Assembly (NCBI RefSeq): GCF_000719865.1
Contig: NZ_JOID01000004.1
Location: 1-64,000 of the forward strand
Origin: Streptomyces albus subsp. albus
GTDB lineage: Bacteria > Actinomycetota > Actinomycetes > Streptomycetales > Streptomycetaceae
Direction of reading: 5' to 3'
Length of the DNA stretch: 64,000 nt
Positions 44,635 to 53,106 of this stretch are shown piece by piece (the stretch's first letter is position 1; each line of letters starts with the position of its first letter). The notes under the pieces are model-generated. The model ran no database searches. It was given only the letters and a program-made list of their open reading frames with translations, and was not told where the DNA came from. The position numbers and the translations under genes are program-made.

Positions 44635-46794
44635 ATGTGCGCAGAGGCCACGAGCCCCGTCCCTCCCGTCCGCAGGCGCGGCCGCCCCCGTATCGATCTG
44701 CGCAGGCTCGGGCACGCGGCGCTCCGCGGCCCGGCGCCCCGGCATCCGCTGCCGGACGCGATCGAGCACGTGGCCAAGGTCCACCGCGCCCACCACCCCG
44801 GGGCCGACCTCGACCCGCTGCGCCGCGCCTACCTCCTGGCCGAGTCCTCGCACCGGGGGCAGACCCGCAAGAGCGGCGAGCCGTACATCACGCACCCGCT
44901 CGCCGTCACCCTGATCCTCGCCGAGCTCGGCGCCGAGACCACGACGCTGACCGCCTCGCTTCTGCACGACACCGTCGAGGACACCGAGGTCACCCTGGAA
45001 CAGGTGGGCGAGGAGTTCGGCGAGGAGGTCCGCTATCTCGTCGACGGCGTCACCAAGCTGGAGAAGGTCGACTACGGCGCCGCGGCCGAACCCGAGACCT
45101 TCCGCAAGATGCTGGTAGCCACCGGCAACGACGTCCGGGTGATGTCGGTGAAGCTCGCCGACCGGCTGCACAACATGCGCACCCTCGGCGTCATGCGCCC
45201 CGAGAAACAGGCCCGGACCGCCCGCGTCACCCGGGACGTCCTCATCCCGCTCGCCGAGCGCCTCGGCGTGCATGCCCTCAAGACCGAGCTGGAGGACCTG
45301 GTCTTCGCGGTGCTGCACCCCGAGGCCTACGAGCGCACCCGGCGCCTCGTCCGGGACCGCACGGCCCGCCCCGGCCCGCTGGAGGCCACCGCGGAGCGGG
45401 TGCGCGCGGTGCTGCGCGAGGCGGACATCGCCGCCGAGGTCCACATCCGCCCGCGGCACCTGGTCTCGGTCCACCGGGTGCGGCTGGGGCGCGGTGAGCT
45501 GACCGCGGCCGACTTCGGCAGACTGCTGGTGCTCGTCGCCGAGGACGCCGACTGCTACGCGGTCCTCGGCGAGCTGCACACCTGCTTCACTCCGGTGGTC
45601 TCCCAGTTCAAGGACTTCATCGCGGCGCCCAAGTTCAACCTCTACCAGTCCCTGCACACGGCCGTGGTCGCCCGGCAGGAGGGCGGCGAGGTCACCGAGG
45701 TCCTGGTGCGCACCCACCGGATGCACCGGGTGGCCGAGGCGGGCGTGGTGGCGCTGGGCAGTCCGTACACGGCGGACGGCCAGGACGGCGCCGAGGCCCC
45801 GGACGGCGAACGCACCGACCCGACCCGGCCGGGCTGGCTCTCCCGGCTGCTCGACTGGCAGCGGGACACCCCGGACCCCGACACCTTCTGGGACTCGCTC
45901 CGCGAGGAACTGGCCGAGGACCGCGAGATCACGGTCTGCGAGGCGGGCGGGGCCACGGTGGTCCTCCCCGCCGGCGCCAGCTGCGTGGACGCCGCCTACG
46001 CGCTGCACGGCGGCGGTGCCCACTCCTGCATCGGCGCCCGGGTCAATGGCCGGCTCGTATCGCTGGCCAGCTTGCTGCGCGACGGGGACACGCTCCAGCT
46101 CCTCATGGCGCAGGACGGTGCCTCGGGCCCGTCCCCCGAGTGGCTGGACTGCGCCCGGACCCCCGCCGCGCGCATCGCCATCAGCGGCTGGCTGGCGGCG
46201 CACCCGGCGGCCGCCGCCCGGGAGACGGCGCGGAGCCGTCCGGCGGGGCCCGCGGAGCCGGACCCGGCCGGGCCGGCACCGGGACCGCCGGGCGGCGGGC
46301 CCGCCGACGGCTGCCGGGTCACCCTGCTCGCCGAGGCCTTCGGCCGGCCCCGGCTGCTCGCGGAACTCACCGAGGCCATCGCCCAGCAGGGCGCCGCCGT
46401 CGTCTCGGCCCGCGTCGAACCCCCGCATGAACAGCGCGTCCAGCACACCTACACGCTGCGGCTCGCCGGCCCGGCCGGACTGCCGGCTCTGGTGCGGGCG
46501 ATGCGGAGGGTACCGGGGGTGTACGACGTCAGCCGGGTCGGAGCGCCGGGGGAGAGGACGCCGGACGCGGACGAGGACGAGGACGAGGACGAGGGGGCGC
46601 CGGGGGCGGACCGGGCGCCCCGGGCGGACGGGGCGCCCCGGGCGGACGGGGCGCCGCCGTGCCGGCCCGCCGCGGGGGCCTCAGCCGTCCCCGCGGTCCC
46701 CGAGGGCCCGGCGGCCCGACCGACCGCCGGGAACGCGGCCCCCGCCGGGCAGCCGGGCCGGGAGAGCCGCGCGCGGGCCGGTAAACCGGGGTGA
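44635..46794 (+). CDS. rshA: RelA/SpoT homologue (RshA-like), synthetase site eroded
   Basis: A 719-residue RSH protein, matching in position the S. coelicolor rshA. The HD hydrolase domain is complete (SSHRGQTRKSGEPYITHPLA, LLHDTVEDT, KLADRLHNMRTL). The synthetase domain keeps QFKDFIAAPKFNLYQSLHTA but is altered at key points: the catalytic YDLxxIR segment reads FGRLLVL, so the metal-binding Asp is a Gly; GRPKHYYSVYQK has become IRPRHLVSVHRV; QIRT has become LVRT. TGS and ACT domains follow. The C-terminal ~90 residues contain Asp/Glu and Ala-Pro-Arg-Ala-Asp-Gly repeats. I predict (p)ppGpp hydrolysis with weak or no synthesis. ATG has GGAGG 5 nt upstream. Confidence 0.9.
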   Translation: MCAEATSPVPPVRRRGRPRIDLRRLGHAALRGPAPRHPLPDAIEHVAKVHRAHHPGADLDPLRRAYLLAESSHRGQTRKSGEPYITHPLAVTLILAELGAETTTLTASLLHDTVEDTEVTLEQVGEEFGEEVRYLVDGVTKLEKVDYGAAAEPETFRKMLVATGNDVRVMSVKLADRLHNMRTLGVMRPEKQARTARVTRDVLIPLAERLGVHALKTELEDLVFAVLHPEAYERTRRLVRDRTARPGPLEATAERVRAVLREADIAAEVHIRPRHLVSVHRVRLGRGELTAADFGRLLVLVAEDADCYAVLGELHTCFTPVVSQFKDFIAAPKFNLYQSLHTAVVARQEGGEVTEVLVRTHRMHRVAEAGVVALGSPYTADGQDGAEAPDGERTDPTRPGWLSRLLDWQRDTPDPDTFWDSLREELAEDREITVCEAGGATVVLPAGASCVDAAYALHGGGAHSCIGARVNGRLVSLASLLRDGDTLQLLMAQDGASGPSPEWLDCARTPAARIAISGWLAAHPAAAARETARSRPAGPAEPDPAGPAPGPPGGGPADGCRVTLLAEAFGRPRLLAELTEAIAQQGAAVVSARVEPPHEQRVQHTYTLRLAGPAGLPALVRAMRRVPGVYDVSRVGAPGERTPDADEDEDEDEGAPGADRAPRADGAPRADGAPPCRPAAGASAVPAVPEGPAARPTAGNAAPAGQPGRESRARAGKPG

Positions 46795-46908
46795 CGGGCC
46801 GCCCGGCCCGTGGGACGATCGTCGCACCGGCACGGCCGCGGCCCGGGGAATCCCCCGGGTGCACCGGGCGTTGTTCCCGGCAGGAACTCCCATCGACGTA
46901 AGGATCAA

Positions 46909-48414
46909 ATGACCCCCTCTTCCTCTCCTTCCCAGGACACCGAGCGCTTCGCGCGTACCTCCTCGGCCAGTCTCCGTGCCGACGCCCTGATGGAAGAGGA
47001 CGTCGCCTGGGGTGACGAGTTCGACGAGCAGCGTGACGGCGAGCAGTACGACCGCAGCGAGCGCGCGGCCCTGCGCCGGATCGCGGGCCTGTCCACCGAG
47101 CTGGAAGACGTCACCGAGGTCGAGTACCGGCAGCTGCGCCTGGAGCGCGTGGTGCTGGTCGGCGTCTGGACGTCCGGTACGGCGCAGGACGCCGAGAACA
47201 GCCTGGCCGAGCTGGCGGCCCTCGCCGAGACCGCGGGCGCCCTGGTGCTGGACGGTGTGATCCAGCGCCGCGACAAGCCGGACCCGGCCACGTACATCGG
47301 CTCCGGCAAAGCCGCGGAACTCCGCGACGTCGTGCTGGAGACCGGGGCGGACACCGTCGTCTGCGACGGTGAGCTCACCCCCGGCCAGCTCATCCACCTC
47401 GAGGACGTCGTCAAGGTCAAGGTCGTCGACCGGACCGCGCTGATCCTCGACATCTTCGCCCAGCACGCCAAGTCCCGCGAGGGCAAGGCGCAGGTCTCGC
47501 TGGCGCAGATGCAGTACATGCTGCCCAGGCTGCGCGGCTGGGGCCAGTCGCTCTCGCGTCAGATGGGCGGTGGCGGCTCCGGTTCCTCCGGTGGCGGCAT
47601 GGCCACCCGCGGTCCCGGTGAGACCAAGATCGAGACGGACCGGCGGCGGATCCGCGAGAAGATGGCGAAGATGCGCCGGGAGATCGCGGAGATGAAGACC
47701 GGCCGCGATGTGAAGCGGCAGGAGCGCAAGCGCAACAAGGTGCCCTCGGTCGCCATCGCCGGCTACACCAACGCCGGCAAGTCCTCGCTGCTCAACCGTC
47801 TCACCGGGGCGGGAGTCCTGGTGGAGAACGCCCTGTTCGCCACCCTCGACCCCACCGTGCGCCGGGCGGAGACGCCCAGCGGGCGGGCCTACACCCTGGC
47901 CGACACCGTCGGATTCGTCCGGCATCTGCCGCACCACCTGGTCGAGGCGTTCCGCTCCACCATGGAGGAGGTCGGCGACGCCGATCTCATCCTGCACGTG
48001 GTGGACGGCGCGCACCCGGTCCCGGAGGAGCAACTGGCCGCCGTCCGCGAGGTGATCCGCGACGTGGGCGCGCAGGATGTGCCGGAGATCGTGGTCGTCA
48101 ACAAGGCGGACGCGGCGGATCCCCTCGTCCTCCAGCGGCTGCTGCGGACGGAGAAGGGCGCCATCGCCGTGTCGGCCCGTACCGGTCAGGGCATCGATGA
48201 ACTGCTCGCGCTGCTCGACGAGAAGCTGCCCCGGCCCCGGGTCGGTATCGAGGCCCTGGTGCCGTACACGCAGGGCGGTCTCATCTCCCGGGCGCACGCC
48301 GACGGCGAGGTGATCTCCGAGGAGCACACCGGGGAGGGCACCCTCCTCAAGGCGCGGGTCCACGAGGAACTGGCCGCCGAACTGGCGCCCTACGCCCTCG
48401 CCGGACAGCGGTAG
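46909..48414 (+). CDS. hflX: Ribosome-associated GTPase HflX
   Basis: A 501-residue GTPase that splits stalled or heat-damaged 70S ribosomes. The N-terminal HflX domain has IQRRDKPDPATYIGSGKA, followed by a glycine-rich stretch and TRGPGETKIETDRRRIREKM, a coiled coil, and the G domain: G1 GYTNAGKSS, G3 DTVGF, G4 NKAD. An N-terminal ~85-residue acidic extension (~1-70 especially) is longer than in E. coli HflX. ATG follows AAGGA by 6 nt; an open 33-codon extension lacks support. Confidence 0.95.
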   Translation: MTPSSSPSQDTERFARTSSASLRADALMEEDVAWGDEFDEQRDGEQYDRSERAALRRIAGLSTELEDVTEVEYRQLRLERVVLVGVWTSGTAQDAENSLAELAALAETAGALVLDGVIQRRDKPDPATYIGSGKAAELRDVVLETGADTVVCDGELTPGQLIHLEDVVKVKVVDRTALILDIFAQHAKSREGKAQVSLAQMQYMLPRLRGWGQSLSRQMGGGGSGSSGGGMATRGPGETKIETDRRRIREKMAKMRREIAEMKTGRDVKRQERKRNKVPSVAIAGYTNAGKSSLLNRLTGAGVLVENALFATLDPTVRRAETPSGRAYTLADTVGFVRHLPHHLVEAFRSTMEEVGDADLILHVVDGAHPVPEEQLAAVREVIRDVGAQDVPEIVVVNKADAADPLVLQRLLRTEKGAIAVSARTGQGIDELLALLDEKLPRPRVGIEALVPYTQGGLISRAHADGEVISEEHTGEGTLLKARVHEELAAELAPYALAGQR

Positions 48415-48456
48415 CGGTCGGCGCGCGGCGGCACAGCGGCCGGCGCACAGAGGTAC

Positions 48457-48506
48457 ATGGCGGAAGGCCCGCCCCCCGGACAACCGGGGGGCGGGCCTTC
48501 CGCCAT
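48457..48506. terminator. Strong bidirectional terminator
   Basis: A perfect 23-bp inverted repeat with an ACAA tetraloop lies between the convergent hflX and peptidase genes (43 nt and 19 nt from their stop codons). Confidence 0.9.
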
Positions 48507-48524
48507 CTGCTGTCTCCGCGTCCG

Positions 48525-49694
48525 TCAGGAGGCGAACTTCCGGCTGACCGAGTCGAAGACCGCCTTGGCGCCGGGACCGAGCTGCGGACCGGCGAGCCAG
48601 CCACCCGTCACCGGCCCGATGGAGGTGTTCGACACCAGCGCCGTCTCGTTGTTCACCGAGGCGAACCAGCCGCCGCCGGAGGAGCCGCCCGTCATGGTGC
48701 AGCCGATCCGGTACATGGTGGGCTGGTCCTGGAAGAGCGAGAGCCGGCCCGGCGCGTCCACGCAGGAGAACATCCGTACGCCGTCGAAGGGCGGCGCGGC
48801 CGGGTAGCCCCAGGCGCCCATGGAACGGATGTCCTGCACCGAGGGGGTCTCGAAGGCGACCGGGAGGGCCGCGCCGACGGTCTCCTCCAGCGACTTGCCG
48901 CTGCCCTCCTCGGGCTTCACGTGCAGCACCGCGTAGTCGTGCGGGGCTCCGGCGCCGCCCTCCTGGGCGCCCTGGGAGATCCACTCCTGCGAGGTCGAGG
49001 CCCAGTCCGACCACCAGATGCCGTACGGGGCGACCTGCTCGCGCGGGGTGTTGGCGATCTGCTCCGCCGGCACCTCGTTGTCGTTGTACGAGGGCACGAA
49101 GACGATGTTGCGGTACCAGCCGCCCTGCTTCCCGGCGTGCACGCAGTGGCCGGCGGTCCACACCATGTTCGACTTGCCGGGGTTGGCCGGGTCCTTCACC
49201 ACGGTGCCCGAGCAGACCATGGAACCCTCGGGTCCGTCGAAGAACACCTTGCCGACCGGGGCCGCGTTCCGGTGGTACGGGGTCTCCACCCGCTGTGCCT
49301 GCACCGGTTCGGGCGTCGGGTCGGTGACGCCCTGCTCCTCGGCCACGTCGGTGGGGACGGTCTTCTCCGGGACGTCGGCGTCCTTCATCCGGTCCGGCTT
49401 CCACAGGTCGTCGATGACCGGGTTGATGAACTCGTTGGCCTCGCGCAGCCAGTCGTCCTTCTTCCAGTTCTTCCAGTCGCCGTTCCGCCATTTGTCGAGG
49501 TCGAGACCGAGCTCCTTGAGCCGGGAGTTCAGGTCGTCGGGCAGGGCGAGGTCGTTCTCGCCGCCGCCCTGTCCGGCGGTGGCGGCGGCCGGGTCACTCG
49601 TGTTGTCCTCCGTGGGTCCGCACGCTGTCGCGGTGACCGCCAGCACTGCGGCCAGCGCGGCCGCGGCGAGCGCCGGCCTGCGTATCGATGCCAT
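48525..49694 (-). CDS. Trypsin-like serine peptidase lipoprotein
   Basis: A 389-residue secreted protein. The signal peptide ends in a lipobox (VTATAC, Cys ~25). The catalytic triad is visible as TAGHC (His), HDYAVLHV (Asp) and GGSSGGGW (Ser) in a chymotrypsin-like fold. The ~125-residue segment before it is charged, with a WRNGDWKNWKKDDWLREANE helix, and may be a propeptide. Glu and metal contacts typical of glutamyl endopeptidases could not be decided. ATG follows GGGGAG by 9 nt. It is divergent from the siderophore genes but has no evident link to them. Confidence 0.88.
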   Translation of the reverse strand: MASIRRPALAAAALAAVLAVTATACGPTEDNTSDPAAATAGQGGGENDLALPDDLNSRLKELGLDLDKWRNGDWKNWKKDDWLREANEFINPVIDDLWKPDRMKDADVPEKTVPTDVAEEQGVTDPTPEPVQAQRVETPYHRNAAPVGKVFFDGPEGSMVCSGTVVKDPANPGKSNMVWTAGHCVHAGKQGGWYRNIVFVPSYNDNEVPAEQIANTPREQVAPYGIWWSDWASTSQEWISQGAQEGGAGAPHDYAVLHVKPEEGSGKSLEETVGAALPVAFETPSVQDIRSMGAWGYPAAPPFDGVRMFSCVDAPGRLSLFQDQPTMYRIGCTMTGGSSGGGWFASVNNETALVSNTSIGPVTGGWLAGPQLGPGAKAVFDSVSRKFAS

Positions 49695-50182
49695 GGGTGG
49701 AACTCCCCGTTGAAGTCCGGAAGATGGAAGGGTCATGGACGCCGACAAGGCTGTCGGACCCCCACTATGCCGTGCCGGTGAGGACGCCCCCGGCCGGGGC
49801 TCCGGTTCCCGCACGGGGACCGCCAAGGATCTTCGCAGCAACCGTGATCTCCGCCCTTCGCCCTCGTTGTCCATACGGGGAAACGCCGGGCGGCGTTCAC
49901 GGAGGAACGATCACCGTGGCCGTCGCACACGCTCCGCGGGCGGTGCCGGGCACCATCGCGCGGCAGGGCGTCCACCGCCGGTGCCGGTGCCCACCGGCGG
50001 GCGCGGCCTCCGTCCCCCCGCTTGCCGACGGGAGCCTTCCCCGGCGGTTCCGCGTCAACCCGGGGCGGTGCGCTCCGCGGCCCGCCCGGCGGCCGCGTCG
50101 CCCAGCTCCCCAGCGACCCTGCGACGAAGGAGACAGGCGCTCCCGCCCGCGGACCGACCGGGACGGGGCGCGCCGACCGGAC
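49695..50182. other. 488-bp divergent spacer before the siderophore genes
   Basis: No gene is supported here, although one frame is open throughout and merges with the downstream synthetase. GGAGG (49901-49905) followed by GTG (49916) offers an alternative, earlier start, but the extra residues are Arg/Pro-rich and unlike the family. A 9-bp inverted repeat CCGCCGGTG/CACCGGCGG lies at 49975-50000. I looked for the iron-box pattern TTAGG-N-TAGG...CCTAA used by DmdR/IdeR and did not find it. Confidence 0.5.
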
Positions 50183-52189
50183 ATGAACCCCACCACCAGC
50201 GGGCCCGAGACGCCCGCCGACACCGACCGCCCCGCGCCCGCCGGCCGGGCGCCCGTCACCACCGCGCACCTCACCCCGGCCCCCGGCACCCGTACGAGCC
50301 CGGCCCTCCCGCCCGCCGCCCTCCCGGCCCAGGGCCCGGCCGGTCCCCGTCCCGCGCGCCACCGCCTCGAACCGCTGGGCCGTCCCGAACCGCTGGACCA
50401 CCCCGATCCCGGCACCGCCGCCGACACGGCCACCGCCGAGAACCTGCTGCGCTGCTGGGTCCGGGAGACAGGCACCCCGGCCCCGGCGGGTGACACCCTC
50501 CGCGTTCCGCTCACGGCCTGCGGCACCGCGCTCCGCGTACCGGTCCACCACTGGTCGCCCTGCGGCTGGCACCGGTTCGGCACCCCCGTCCTCCTCGGCG
50601 CGCCCGAGGACTCCCCGCCCCTCGACGCCGTGACGCTCGCCGCGCTGCTGGTCCGGGAGGCGCGGTACGGCGCGCGGGGGCGGTCCGCCCGGAGCGACGG
50701 CGCCGAACTCGTGGGGCGCGTCGCCGACTCCGTACGCCGCACCGCCGCGTTCCTCACCGGCCGGCGGACGCGCCCGGCCGCCCCGCCCGGCACCCCGCCC
50801 TTCCTCGACGGTGAGCAGTCCCTGCTGCTCGGCCACCCGCTCCACCCCACCCCCAAGAGCCGTGAAGGACTCTCCGACGCCGAGGCGGACGCGTACTCGC
50901 CCGAACTGCGCGGAGCCTTCCCGCTGCACTGGCTCGCCGCCGACCCCTCCGTGCTGGCCGCCGACTCGGCGTGGACCGAACGCGGCCGGACCGTCCCGGC
51001 CGAACAGCTCGCCGAACGCCTGGCCGGTCCCGGAGCCGGTCTCCGCCCCGGTCCGCGCACCGGACTCCCGGACGGCACCGTGCCGCTGCCTCTGCACCCC
51101 TGGCAGGCGCACGCCGTCCGGCATCTCCCGGCCGTCGCCGAACTGTTCGACAGCGGACTGCTCCACGACCTCGGCGCGCACGGCCCCCTCTGGTACCCGA
51201 CCTCCTCCCTGCGGACCGTGTACCGGCCGGACGCCCCCGCGATGCTCAAACTCTCCCTCGGCCTGCGGATCACCAACTCCCGCCGGGAGAACCTGCCCAA
51301 GGAACTGCGGCGCGGCGTCGAGGTGCACCGGCTGCTCCGCACCGGTCTGGGCGCGCGGTGGCAGAGTGCCCACCCGTCCTTCGACATCGTCCGCGACCCC
51401 GCGTGGCTGGCCGTGCGCGCTCCGGACGGTGCGCCGGTCCCCGGCCTCGACGCGGTGATCCGGCACAACCCCTTCCGTCCCGGTGACGACGCCGTGTGCG
51501 TCGCCGGGCTGGTCTCCCCGCGCCCCTGGCCGGGCCGCGCCTCCCCGTCCGTCCGCTCCCGCCTCGCCCACGTGCTCGGCACCCTGGCGGCCCGCACGGG
51601 CCGCCCGCCCGCGGCCGTCGCCACCGAGTGGTTCCTGCGCTATCTGGAGACCGTCGTCCGCCCCGTCCTGTGGCTGGACGGGGCGGCCGGGATCGCGCTG
51701 GAGGCACACCAGCAGAACACCCTTGTCCTGCTGGACGCCGAGGGCTGGCCCGCGGGCGGCCGGTACCGCGACAACCAGGGCTACTACTTCCGGGATTCCC
51801 GCCGCGCGGAGCTCGACGGCCGCCTCCCCGGCATCGGCACCGCGAGCGACACCTTCGTTCCCGACGAGGTCGCCGACGAGCGCTTCGCCTACTACCTGGG
51901 CATCAACAACGTGTTCGGGCTCATCGGGGCGTTCGGCTCCCAGCGGCTCGCCGACGAGCGGGTGCTGCTGGCGGCGTTCCGCCGCTTCCTCGGCGACGCG
52001 GCGCTCCACGGCACCGGCCCCGGCGGAGCGGTCTCCCCGCTGCCCCGCCTGCTGCTGGAGTCCGCCACCCTGCGCTGCAAGGCCAACCTCCTCACCCGGC
52101 TGCACGGACTGGACGAACTGGTCGGCCCGGTCGACACCCAGTCCGTGTACGTGTCCGTCCCCAATCCCCTGACAACGTCGGGGTCATGA
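50183..52189 (+). CDS. NIS siderophore synthetase, IucA/IucC family (first copy)
   Basis: A 668-residue NRPS-independent siderophore synthetase, which adenylates a carboxylate (usually citrate or succinyl) and condenses it with an amine or hydroxylamine. Seen: LLLGHPLHPTPKSREG and YSPELRGAFPLHW (ATP site), LPLHPWQAHAV, then the C-terminal FhuF-like part with LEAHQQNTLVLLDAEGW and YRDNQGYYFR. The first ~90 residues are Pro/Ala-rich. The ribosome site before this ATG is weak. The stop overlaps the next start (ATGA), so it is translationally coupled to the acyltransferase gene. Confidence 0.88.
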   Translation: MNPTTSGPETPADTDRPAPAGRAPVTTAHLTPAPGTRTSPALPPAALPAQGPAGPRPARHRLEPLGRPEPLDHPDPGTAADTATAENLLRCWVRETGTPAPAGDTLRVPLTACGTALRVPVHHWSPCGWHRFGTPVLLGAPEDSPPLDAVTLAALLVREARYGARGRSARSDGAELVGRVADSVRRTAAFLTGRRTRPAAPPGTPPFLDGEQSLLLGHPLHPTPKSREGLSDAEADAYSPELRGAFPLHWLAADPSVLAADSAWTERGRTVPAEQLAERLAGPGAGLRPGPRTGLPDGTVPLPLHPWQAHAVRHLPAVAELFDSGLLHDLGAHGPLWYPTSSLRTVYRPDAPAMLKLSLGLRITNSRRENLPKELRRGVEVHRLLRTGLGARWQSAHPSFDIVRDPAWLAVRAPDGAPVPGLDAVIRHNPFRPGDDAVCVAGLVSPRPWPGRASPSVRSRLAHVLGTLAARTGRPPAAVATEWFLRYLETVVRPVLWLDGAAGIALEAHQQNTLVLLDAEGWPAGGRYRDNQGYYFRDSRRAELDGRLPGIGTASDTFVPDEVADERFAYYLGINNVFGLIGAFGSQRLADERVLLAAFRRFLGDAALHGTGPGGAVSPLPRLLLESATLRCKANLLTRLHGLDELVGPVDTQSVYVSVPNPLTTSGS

Positions 52190-52977
52190 CGGGCGAGCAC
52201 GGCCGCGCCGCCGCCGGGTCCGGCGGCGCGGCGCACCCGTCCGTCTCCAGCACCGCCGACACGGTCGACCTGCGCCTGCCGGACGGCGCGGGGGACGGCG
52301 GCGAGGACGGCGCGGGAGACGGCCGCGCGGCGGCCGCGCACGGCTTCCTCAGGGGGAGTACCGGCGGGCCACCGGGCGCGGAGAACGCCCCGGGTCCGGC
52401 GGCCGGCCGGGAACTGCTCGGGGACATCGCGGCCTGGGGACCGGCCGCCGTGCGGGCCGGCACCTTCCGGCTGCTCCCGGCCCGCGCCGACCGCGATCTG
52501 CCGCTGGTGTCCCGCTGGCTCCGCGACTCCGCCGCCGTCCTCCGGGACGGCCCTGACCCGGTGGAGGCCGCCGGCCGCCGTCTCCGCCTCCGGCACGGCG
52601 GCGACGGCCGCCTCGTCCCCTGCCTGGGCCTCCTCGACGGCGTGCCGATGAGCTACTGGGAGATCTACCGCGCCGATCTGGCCCCGCTCGCCCGCCACTT
52701 CCCGACCCGCCCGCACGACACCGGCGTCCGCCTCCTCATCGGCGCCCCCGCCGACCGCGGACGAGGGCTGGGCAGCGCCCTGCTGCGTGCGGTTTCCGGC
52801 CTCGTCCTCGACAATCGGCCATCCTGCACCCGAGTCGTCGGCGAACCCGACCTGTGTGACACGCCGTCCGTGGCAGCCTTTCTTCGTGCGGATTTCCGTT
52901 TCTCGGCGGAGGTGGACCTCCCCGGCGGACGCGCCGCCGTGCTGATCCGCGACCGTTCCCCGCACGGCCCCCGGTGA
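52186..52977 (+). CDS. IucB-like GNAT acyltransferase (siderophore biosynthesis)
   Basis: A 263-residue protein. The first ~95 residues are Gly/Ala-rich and unstructured. The remainder is a GNAT fold of the siderophore acyltransferase type: FRLLPARADRDLPLVSRWLR, MSYWEIYRADLAPLARHF, then the acyl-CoA loop LLIGAPADRGRGLGSALLRA and CTRVVGEPD. In aerobactin and related pathways this enzyme acylates an N-hydroxylated amine. It sits between two NIS synthetases. Starts within the stop of the first synthetase. Confidence 0.87.
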   Translation: MTGEHGRAAAGSGGAAHPSVSSTADTVDLRLPDGAGDGGEDGAGDGRAAAAHGFLRGSTGGPPGAENAPGPAAGRELLGDIAAWGPAAVRAGTFRLLPARADRDLPLVSRWLRDSAAVLRDGPDPVEAAGRRLRLRHGGDGRLVPCLGLLDGVPMSYWEIYRADLAPLARHFPTRPHDTGVRLLIGAPADRGRGLGSALLRAVSGLVLDNRPSCTRVVGEPDLCDTPSVAAFLRADFRFSAEVDLPGGRAAVLIRDRSPHGPR

Positions 52978-52983
52978 CGCGCG

Positions 52984-53007
52984 CCCGTGCCCGCCCCGCC
53001 CCGTCCC
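52984..53007 (-). other. G-quadruplex motif / C-rich intercistronic stretch
   Basis: On the minus strand there are five consecutive G runs (3, 4, 4, 3, 3) separated by 1-3 nt, satisfying the G3N1-7 quadruplex rule. The surrounding gap to the next gene (about 52978-53095) is C-rich and G-poor on the coding strand, the composition expected of a Rho-utilisation site. Function is unproven. Confidence 0.45.
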
Positions 53008-53106
53008 GCACACCGCCCCGTTCGCCCCGTCCGGCGCACCACCCCGCCCCGCACCGCATCCCGCTACCACTCGGCCCGTCCCCGTTCCGCCGTCCGAGGA
53101 GCAAGA

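Noticed and set aside
49688..50182. An extended N-terminus for the first NIS synthetase
   Set aside because: The extra residues are Arg/Pro-rich low complexity and overlap the divergent promoter region; the frame is open merely because of high GC.
49695..50182. An iron-responsive DmdR/IdeR box before the siderophore genes
   Set aside because: No 19-bp TTAGGTTAG-like palindrome was found on either strand by eye.
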